From an uncultured Anaeroplasmataceae bacterium (lineage in GTDB: Bacteria; Bacillota_I; Bacilli_A; Acholeplasmatales; Anaeroplasmataceae), in the NCBI GenBank assembly GCA_910579215.1, contig CAJTTN010000020.1, forward strand, positions 1 through 13,702: a DNA stretch of 13,702 nucleotides. The letters are read 5' to 3'. A program made the position numbers and the translations under genes. Within the stretch, counting starts at the first letter, position 1, and each line of letters starts with the position of its first letter. Shown here piece by piece: positions 7,638-13,702 of the stretch. Below the pieces are notes generated by a model. The model was given only the letters and a program-made list of their open reading frames with translations. It ran no database searches and was not told the DNA's origin.

Positions 7638-7666
7638 TTGCAATTTGATTTCAATAATGATATTAT
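7638..7666 (+). promoter_or_regulatory. probable sigma-A promoter of the lipoprotein operon
   Basis: TTGCAA (7638-7643) and TATTAT (7661-7666) are 17 bases apart on the plus strand, giving a start near 7673 and a leader of about 40 bases. An imperfectly placed inverted repeat, TTATTG (7635-7640) with CAATAA (7652-7657), spans the -35 box and spacer and might bind a regulator. The rest of the 187-base divergent region is AT-rich with no other gene that I can see. Confidence 0.5.
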
Positions 7667-7697
7667 ATATGGTGCTATGGTTTGAAAATTCTAACAA

Positions 7698-7704
7698 AAA
7701 GGAG
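7698..7704 (+). promoter_or_regulatory. ribosome binding site that fixes the first lipoprotein start
   Basis: AAAGGAG lies ten bases before the ATG at 7715. It favours this start over an in-frame TTG at 7682, which has no ribosome site and lies close to the predicted transcript start. Confidence 0.75.
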
Positions 7705-7714
7705 TTATCGAAAA

Positions 7715-10700
7715 ATGTTAAAAAAACGAAAATTTAAAACACGAAGACTATGTTTAATCGCATCTTTCTTCGTTTTACTTATAGCTTTGTCAGGGTGTAG
7801 CTCTGCAGGTAAACCAGTAGGAAATTTGGATAAAGATGCAACTTATCTTTCTGCAGGAAGTCATAAGGTAACCAAAGGCGAGCTTTGGAGTGAATTACGT
7901 TGGAGCGCTAGTAGCGTTTTAACAGAAAAAATGACAGAAGTTGTCATGAAAGACTATGTTGAAAAAGTCGAGCTTATTATGGAGAAATCCTATTCTGAGC
8001 TTTCAGAGGAGCAAAAAAAGCTTTTCAAAGAGGATTTTTCTAATACGGACTATGAAGCATTGAAAAAATCTTATGAGGAACGCTTAGAAAATTATGTCAT
8101 TGATGATATTTATAATTTTACTTTCGATTCTGAAGAAAGTAGTTATGAGAAGATCAAGGATGTAAATACCTATGAGGCTAAAAAATTGGTTATTCAATAT
8201 TGTGATGAGCAATATACAAACAATGGCCTAAAAGAAATCAATAATACACCATTACAAAATTTTGTAACTGATGCCGTTGATAAAAGAGAAAACTATTTAA
8301 CTATAGCAAAAGAATTAAAGACTATATATTATCAATCCTTAGCAAAAGAATTATTAGCATATTCTGTTTTGGAAGAGGACATTAAGGATGCTTATGAAAA
8401 TCGTGATACGGATGATGAGGATGATCTTGGATATTTTACAAAATCTGAATATACAAGTACATTTAAATCTAAGTTCACAAATCAATCTGATTTAAATTTA
8501 GTATTGATTCATTTTTCAACTGAAAAGGAATTTAATTCTACACTTCGTGCATTTGGATTAAGAGCTTATGAAAATGACTTAGTTTATATTCCTTATCCCG
8601 ATCATATTAAAACCTTCTCAGAATATTGTACCTATTATGATGAATTAACTTCTAGTGATTTAAGAGGATCTGATAAATATCAAAGCTTAAATACTTTAGC
8701 AATTGCTCAGATTTATATTCAAATCTATAACTACCTATATGGTGGCTATAGAGATTATTTATATGACACTTCTTATACACATTATTTTGACAATGTTGAA
8801 GACTTAATTGAAATTACTAAGGATATTCGTGATAAATCTCAGGCTGGATCTATTGATGAAGAAGCTGAAATCAATAAAATTCGTGATGCATTAGAGACTA
8901 ACAAGGATCAATATGACGTAGATACAATCTATACACGCGAAGAAATAGACAGTATTGATTCTTCTTTCTCAACCTATTTATACGAAACCTTATGTTTACC
9001 ATTTAAGGCTGAGGCAGATGATGATAGTCTACCTTATTCTTATGCAACACAAAGCTATAATAGTTCCTATTGGATTGCTTTTAAATTTAATCAAGGCACA
9101 GATTCACACGATGATATCTATAACAAGAACACAGTAGATGATGATTTACTTGAAAGTATTTTCAAAAGCGAAACATTAAAACTTGAAATTGAAGAAGCGT
9201 TAAAAAAAGAAAAAATGACAGAGGATAAAATTAAAGATGCTGTCAAAAAAAGAACGGATGAAGTTGAAGTTAGCATTTACGATGAAGCTTTAGAAATTGC
9301 CTATGCAACTAGTCAAACAGAATATTCTAAAACTTATGGTAAAGCTCCAAATTCTAACGTTATAGCAACATTAAAATATGATGGTAAAACTTGGAATTTA
9401 AACATTGTTGAAGACAAAGATGACGCAAATGGCTTAATTGACGGTGTATACAACATTTTAGAAAGAAAAAATGGTATTACTACTGCTATTGATATACTAA
9501 GTAAAAAGGTTGTAAAGCAAACGAAAGCATTTGAAGATACTAAGGAAGACATTAAGGACTATGAGTTAGCATTAGAATTTGTATTAGCAGCTTTCTCTAA
9601 TGATTACTATGCTTCTAGTGGATATTCATCAACTATAGGAAAATACAACTTCATGATGCTTTATTTCCATTCTGTGGACATTGACTATATAATAGAAAAT
9701 AATTATCGAGTTAATGCTGCTGCTTCTAAGCTTTTAACTAATTATAACTCTACTAAATTATTAGAATTTTTCAAATCCTATTCCGATAACATTTACAATA
9801 ATTACTTCTCCATTGGTGGAAAAAGATTAGTTGTTTTCCGTGATGCTGATGATGATAACGAAAAGGACGATGTAACAGAGTGGACATCTGAACAAAAAAC
9901 TTTAGCTGAAAAATTAGTACGTCAAATCTACAATGAAGTAGCTTCTACTACTGGTTCCCATGCAGATGCATTATCCTCAATCGTATCAGAAATTAAGGAT
10001 TCTGCTCGTGCGAAATTCGAAAATAATCCAATAGCTCCAGAAAATAAATGGGCTGAATATCGTAAGGCTGGCTTAAATGTCGAAATGGAAGACATAACTG
10101 CTGATAATAGCACAATAAATTTAGATTTCAAATTAAAGGCTAGACTTTTAGAAATTTATAAATCTGCTTCTTATAGTATTAATCAAACAACACCAACAGA
10201 ATATATGGAGGATTTACAAGATCCAAATACTAAAATCTTAGAAACTAAAGATGGCTACAATATATTATTAATTACATCTGCTGATTTCCAAACCTCTGCT
10301 GAATTTAAAGAAGAGGATGATAAGCTTGGTCTTTTCAAGGATCTTTCTATATATTACAACGAAGAATATCATGAAATTGGTAATGTTTATAATGAAGATA
10401 AGCTTTTAAATTTAGAGCAAATTCGTTTATATGTCTTAGAATATGTAACAAAACAAACCTCTAACCTATCTCCATCTGCTCTTTCTCAAGCCCTAACAAG
10501 CTTCTTATCTCCTGTTATCACTAGATATACTGGAAATGAAACACAAAGAGATATTGTAATTTATTTAATTGAAACGAAGGCTGGAGCATTAGATTTTGGT
10601 GATAATGCAGACAGATATCAGCAAATTTTAAATATCAACCATAATAGTGCTGATGATTATCTTTCCATTTATTTTGAAGAGGATACAACAGGAACTCTTA

Positions 10701-10777
10701 CTACCTATGAAAATTGGTGGAGTGATCTTCAAAAAATTGTAGCTGATATATTATTGACGGAAGGAGAGAATGCATAA
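7715..10777 (+). CDS. large PrsA/SurA-like lipoprotein, parvulin histidines lost
   Basis: This is a predicted membrane-anchored lipoprotein of 1020 residues, acting outside the cell membrane. Lys/Arg residues and a hydrophobic stretch lead to the lipobox LSGC, with lipidated Cys28. The layout resembles two PrsA-like foldase units in a row, several times larger than ordinary PrsA. Unit 1 begins YLSAGSHKVTKGELWSEL (44-61), like the PrsA N-domain, followed by a parvulin-like region from LNLVLIHF (260) to YWIAFKFN (452-459). Unit 2 begins near VEVSIYDEALEIAY (517) and LKYDGKTWNLNIV (553), with a parvulin-like domain from KRLVVF (703) to DGYNILLI (846-853). In that last domain the two usual histidines are Arg704 and Asn849, so isomerase activity is unlikely and a chaperone or scaffold role is more plausible. 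An Asp-rich loop (710-719) follows the first strand. The downstream gene is a paralog. Foldase relationship is inferred from short motifs; substrates are unknown. Confidence 0.72.
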   Translation: MLKKRKFKTRRLCLIASFFVLLIALSGCSSAGKPVGNLDKDATYLSAGSHKVTKGELWSELRWSASSVLTEKMTEVVMKDYVEKVELIMEKSYSELSEEQKKLFKEDFSNTDYEALKKSYEERLENYVIDDIYNFTFDSEESSYEKIKDVNTYEAKKLVIQYCDEQYTNNGLKEINNTPLQNFVTDAVDKRENYLTIAKELKTIYYQSLAKELLAYSVLEEDIKDAYENRDTDDEDDLGYFTKSEYTSTFKSKFTNQSDLNLVLIHFSTEKEFNSTLRAFGLRAYENDLVYIPYPDHIKTFSEYCTYYDELTSSDLRGSDKYQSLNTLAIAQIYIQIYNYLYGGYRDYLYDTSYTHYFDNVEDLIEITKDIRDKSQAGSIDEEAEINKIRDALETNKDQYDVDTIYTREEIDSIDSSFSTYLYETLCLPFKAEADDDSLPYSYATQSYNSSYWIAFKFNQGTDSHDDIYNKNTVDDDLLESIFKSETLKLEIEEALKKEKMTEDKIKDAVKKRTDEVEVSIYDEALEIAYATSQTEYSKTYGKAPNSNVIATLKYDGKTWNLNIVEDKDDANGLIDGVYNILERKNGITTAIDILSKKVVKQTKAFEDTKEDIKDYELALEFVLAAFSNDYYASSGYSSTIGKYNFMMLYFHSVDIDYIIENNYRVNAAASKLLTNYNSTKLLEFFKSYSDNIYNNYFSIGGKRLVVFRDADDDNEKDDVTEWTSEQKTLAEKLVRQIYNEVASTTGSHADALSSIVSEIKDSARAKFENNPIAPENKWAEYRKAGLNVEMEDITADNSTINLDFKLKARLLEIYKSASYSINQTTPTEYMEDLQDPNTKILETKDGYNILLITSADFQTSAEFKEEDDKLGLFKDLSIYYNEEYHEIGNVYNEDKLLNLEQIRLYVLEYVTKQTSNLSPSALSQALTSFLSPVITRYTGNETQRDIVIYLIETKAGALDFGDNADRYQQILNINHNSADDYLSIYFEEDTTGTLTTYENWWSDLQKIVADILLTEGENA
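10761..10766 (+). promoter_or_regulatory. ribosome binding site of the second lipoprotein gene
   Basis: AAGGAG lies inside the end of the first lipoprotein gene, ten bases before the ATG at 10777. The stop and start share one base (TAATG), so the two proteins are probably made in a coupled way and in similar amounts. Confidence 0.8.
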
Positions 10778-13623
10778 TGAAAAAGTTAAATAAAGTATTA
10801 TTTTTCTGCAGTGCTGGACTACTAGCACTATCCATTACTTCCTGTAAATCTAAAGATATAAGAAACACATCTGTTCCAATGGGAAATTTAAATACCTCCT
10901 TAGTTCTTGCTTCTAGTAAGGACAATAAGGTACAAAATGATGTTTTCTATTCAAGATTACGTTATAAAGGCTATAATACTGTATTAAATCAAATAAAAAT
11001 AGGATTGTATCAGGAGGAATATGAATTTGTCAAATCACAGATAAATTTATCAGATTCCACTGTAAATGATTACGAGCAGGAATTGTTTGATTCCTATGCT
11101 AGAGATTTATTTAGTACTACTTCTACTACCACAATTGAAGATTATACCGAAGAGGAAAGAGACAAATATATTCAAAAATATATTGATAGCTCAAATTTAA
11201 AGGGGATATTCCTTACTAAGGAGCAATGCTTAAGCTATTCTACTGAAAATGAAAAAATTAAGTTTACTTATATTCCTCAAGAAGTAATTGATGAAAAATT
11301 GATTACTATAGCAATGAATAAGGCATCAAAGGATGCACTAGAAAAGATTGTCGATAACGAAAAAATAACGGATGATGATGACAAGCTTATTACCAATAGT
11401 AACTATATTTCTGAATCAAATATAATGAGTTATTATGATAGTCATCAAAAAACCTATGGTACATATCGTGCAATCATTATTCAATTTCATAATCTAAATG
11501 AGGCAAGAAATGTCATCAATGCCGTGGAAGCTGAAATGGGTCCTTTAAATGATGTAAATGCCTTAGATTTCTATGTGAAATTATACAATACCTACTATAA
11601 CTATAGAAGACAATTAGATCCTATTCATCCATTTGATAATTCTGATGAATCTTCAAAAACAACGTTTATAGTTAATAAAGATAAAAATGAACTTTCAGAG
11701 ATGTCTTCTTCTATTTCTAATATTGTTACAAATACATTAGAAGAGGATGGACAATATATTAAGCAACCATTTAATCAGAATAATAAATATATTATGGTAT
11801 ATCGTGGTGCTACAGAATTTGAATTAAATAAAACCTATAACATTACAGAAAATCATAATGAACAGGTTGAATGGAACGTTTTAAAAGAGCATGAAGAAGC
11901 CTATGAAAAGGTTCGCGCTGAAGTAAGAGATGACTTGATTGAAAATAAAGTTTCCTCTTATAGCTCTACAGTTTTGTCAAAAAGAGTTAAAAAAGCGGAT
12001 ATTGAAATCTATGATCCATATTTTGAACATCAATTCGAAAATGCTTATACAGATGATTATGAATTTATTGCTCCAGCAAAGTTTAATAATGATTTAATAT
12101 TTAAGTTGACAGCTAAAAACTCTAAAGATGAGGATGTAGTTGTTGAATACTCCGTTGAAGATTTTTATAAGGCACAATCTAAGCTTAGTGGATTAGAAGT
12201 TGTAATTGAGCAATTACGCTTAGACTATGCTTACAGCTTAAAAGATAAATTTTTAACAGATGATCAAATAAGTGATTTTGAAGAGGAATTAAATAAATCA
12301 ATTAATTCTTTTAATAAAAATGAGAATACATCTTATCCTTCTTCTGTAGGATTAGAATTATACTTATTAGCTAATTTTGGATATTCTAATCGTGAAGATG
12401 TCTTAAAATATAATAAGATTGGGGCTAAAGCCTTAACGGATTATTTAAATCATACTGTATTTGATGAATGGGCTCAACAGAATTCTGATGGAACCTATCC
12501 AGATGATCATGCTATAGATTATTCAAACTTAAATATACTTGATCATATTTTAGCAGCTGGTAATGCAAATTATTCCAACCTATTCTCTATCAATATAGAT
12601 CATATTCTTATTTACATTGATGATAATGGAGATGGTAGTCCAGATGATCCTAAGGATTTCCTAAAAAATTTCAATGAAGCTGAAAAGAAAAAATTTAATC
12701 AAGCCTTACTTGAGTTATCTCAGGCAATTTATGCAGAAGCAAATTGTGAAGAATTGACTAAATCTAATACTACATTTGAAATTTTAGAATACGTTGTAGG
12801 AGCTTATAACCGCAACGAGCCTTTATTCACACAGGATGAAAAATTTAAAGGTAAAACATGGGCAGACTTCAAGAAATATAACTTCTTACTAAAGGCTGAA
12901 TCCTTATCATCTAGTGGTGACACTACCCAAAATAATGTAGGCAACTATGTTAAAGAATTTGGTGATTATATTAAAGAGCTTTATAAAAAGGCTGTAGAAA
13001 ATGAATTGAAAATTGAAGAGAAGAAATCTATCTTCTACTTTGTTGAAAGTTTAGAAAAGGCTCCTGGAACTGTAAATAGCTCCGAGGATGAGTTACCTAA
13101 GGATTTATGTGCAACTACTTTTGGATACCATATGATTGTAGTAAATGAATATGATACTCCATCTACAACTAAATTTACATCAAGCTCAGATCAATATGGA
13201 TATTATAAAGATATCGAAATTCTTCTTAATGAATTAGATAAGGATACCACAGAGGATAACATCTTTGTTAAGGTACCAGACATTTACAATGAGAAGGAAA
13301 AAGAAGCAACCATGAATCAGTTGTTTACTTATTATGTTCAAAAACAAAAAGGCTTAACTTCTTCTATTGATAATACTTTACGTGATGTATTAAGCTCAAT
13401 GTTTGATTCTGCAATAACACGTTATGTATCAACTGGTTTCCAAAACTATTTATTATTCGATGAGCTAAATATTAAAATAGAGGATTCAACTTCTATTTTA
13501 GCTCAACAAATTAAAAACTATAAGGGTTATCTAATTAGAGTTTCTCAGGACTATTCTACAGAGGATGATTTTGCATCCTGGTATGATGGAACATTAGATT
13601 GGACAAGACCTTACGAGAGATAA
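10777..13623 (+). CDS. large PrsA/SurA-like lipoprotein, candidate parvulin-type foldase
   Basis: This is a predicted membrane-anchored lipoprotein of 948 residues with lipobox ITSC (Cys23), translationally coupled to the gene before it. It again shows two PrsA-like units. Unit 1 starts VLASSKDNKVQNDVFYSRL (43-61), and its parvulin-like region runs from YRAIIIQFHNLNEARNVI (230-247) to NKYIMVYRG (336-344). Unit 2 starts near ADIEIYDPYFEHQFENAYT (407-425). Its parvulin domain begins DHILIYID (608-615), compare ASHILV in parvulins. It continues through FLLKAESLSSSGDTTQNNVG (703-722), compare the FAELAKEYSED...GG stretch, and ends TTFGYHMIVV (780-789), compare FGYHIIKV. H609 and H785 match the hallmark histidines, so activity is possible. 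DDNGDGSPDD (615-624) looks like a calcium-binding loop. The tails of both proteins share a segment with the identical residues ITRY. A role in folding exported proteins is inferred. Confidence 0.75.
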   Translation: MKKLNKVLFFCSAGLLALSITSCKSKDIRNTSVPMGNLNTSLVLASSKDNKVQNDVFYSRLRYKGYNTVLNQIKIGLYQEEYEFVKSQINLSDSTVNDYEQELFDSYARDLFSTTSTTTIEDYTEEERDKYIQKYIDSSNLKGIFLTKEQCLSYSTENEKIKFTYIPQEVIDEKLITIAMNKASKDALEKIVDNEKITDDDDKLITNSNYISESNIMSYYDSHQKTYGTYRAIIIQFHNLNEARNVINAVEAEMGPLNDVNALDFYVKLYNTYYNYRRQLDPIHPFDNSDESSKTTFIVNKDKNELSEMSSSISNIVTNTLEEDGQYIKQPFNQNNKYIMVYRGATEFELNKTYNITENHNEQVEWNVLKEHEEAYEKVRAEVRDDLIENKVSSYSSTVLSKRVKKADIEIYDPYFEHQFENAYTDDYEFIAPAKFNNDLIFKLTAKNSKDEDVVVEYSVEDFYKAQSKLSGLEVVIEQLRLDYAYSLKDKFLTDDQISDFEEELNKSINSFNKNENTSYPSSVGLELYLLANFGYSNREDVLKYNKIGAKALTDYLNHTVFDEWAQQNSDGTYPDDHAIDYSNLNILDHILAAGNANYSNLFSINIDHILIYIDDNGDGSPDDPKDFLKNFNEAEKKKFNQALLELSQAIYAEANCEELTKSNTTFEILEYVVGAYNRNEPLFTQDEKFKGKTWADFKKYNFLLKAESLSSSGDTTQNNVGNYVKEFGDYIKELYKKAVENELKIEEKKSIFYFVESLEKAPGTVNSSEDELPKDLCATTFGYHMIVVNEYDTPSTTKFTSSSDQYGYYKDIEILLNELDKDTTEDNIFVKVPDIYNEKEKEATMNQLFTYYVQKQKGLTSSIDNTLRDVLSSMFDSAITRYVSTGFQNYLLFDELNIKIEDSTSILAQQIKNYKGYLIRVSQDYSTEDDFASWYDGTLDWTRPYER

Positions 13624-13635
13624 AAAAAAGACCAT

Positions 13636-13660
13636 GGGAATTTATTCTAAATAGTACCCC
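13636..13660. other. imperfect stem-loop between the lipoprotein stop and the IS-like end
   Basis: ATTTA (13640-13644) pairs with TAAAT (13648-13652) around TTC, and GGG (13636-13638) can pair with CCC beyond a bulge. No T-run follows, so it is a poor terminator. No better terminator for the lipoprotein operon is visible before the window ends. Confidence 0.25.
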
Positions 13661-13702
13661 AAGTCAAGGACACAATAAAAAAAAGATGTATTATTTAATT
13701 GG
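13652..13702. mobile_element. possible terminal inverted repeat of an IS3-family element (partial)
   Basis: TACCCC (13655-13660), seven bases, then GGACAC (13668-13673) follows the pattern of IS3-group ends, where CTACCC lies outside and GGACAC inside. In that orientation the element would extend to the right, beyond the window. It begins about 30 bases after the second lipoprotein stop, which would explain why no terminator is seen there. An ATG at 13685 could start a frame, but only six codons are visible and its ribosome site is poor. The matching end, target duplication and transposase are out of view. Confidence 0.4.

Noticed and set aside
7615..7643. TTGACT at 7615-7620 as the main -35 box for the lipoprotein operon
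   Set aside because: At the required 16-18 base distance there is TTGCAA-like sequence instead of a -10 box. The TTGCAA/TATTAT pair is better placed.
7682..7714. TTG start that would lengthen the first lipoprotein by 11 residues
   Set aside because: It has no ribosome site and lies only about nine bases after the predicted transcript start. AAAGGAG serves the ATG at 7715, which also gives a normal-length signal peptide.
9334..10131. Minus-strand open frames inside the first lipoprotein gene (9334-9552, 9928-10131) and one across the gene junction (10701-10925)
   Set aside because: All lie opposite well-supported lipoprotein coding sequence, show no family resemblance and lack ribosome sites.
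11380..11395. Runs of GAT/GAC codons as a simple repeat
   Set aside because: They are short, interrupted Asp-rich stretches typical of these acidic lipoproteins and not tandem repeats.

Overview
The window is AT-rich bacterial DNA, most likely from a low-GC Gram-positive (Bacillota). Four things point that way: a WalJ (YycJ)-type metallo-hydrolase next to RlmH, a YjcZ-like 30-residue membrane peptide with a perfect GGAGG ribosome site, PrsA-like lipoproteins, and consensus sigma-A promoters. A gut Erysipelotrichia-type host is plausible given the hexuronate genes and the style of the lipoproteins, but that is inference. No rRNA, tRNA or CRISPR array was seen.

Layout. At positions 1-58 there may be the 3' end of a plus-strand gene, followed by a bidirectional terminator (62-95). 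The minus strand then carries a galacturonate operon transcribed leftward as uxaB-uxaA-uxaC (4511 down to 121). It is driven by a good promoter (TTGACT-17-TAAAAT) just upstream of uxaB. Together the three enzymes turn D-galacturonate into 2-keto-3-deoxygluconate: UxaC isomerises it to tagaturonate, UxaB reduces that to altronate, and UxaA dehydrates altronate. No transporter, KDG kinase, KDPG aldolase or regulator lies in the window.

Upstream on the same strand is a second transcription unit, walJ-rlmH-MATE transporter (7334 down to 4618). It has its own promoter and a 4-base ATGA overlap between walJ and rlmH. Next comes a short separate minus-strand gene for a YjcZ-like 30-aa peptide (7435-7527) with its own terminator.

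From a divergent intergenic region (7528-7714), two very large lipoprotein genes run rightward (7715-10777 and 10777-13623), coupled by a TAATG overlap. Both look like far-diverged paralogs built from two successive PrsA/SurA-like units, each a helical N-domain followed by a parvulin-like domain. In the second protein the last parvulin-like domain keeps its two hallmark histidines. In the first protein both are replaced. Both proteins carry an Asp-rich, calcium-loop-like segment at the same place in that domain. This pair is the most interesting item in the window. Right after it, at the edge of the window, is what looks like the end of an IS3-family insertion sequence.
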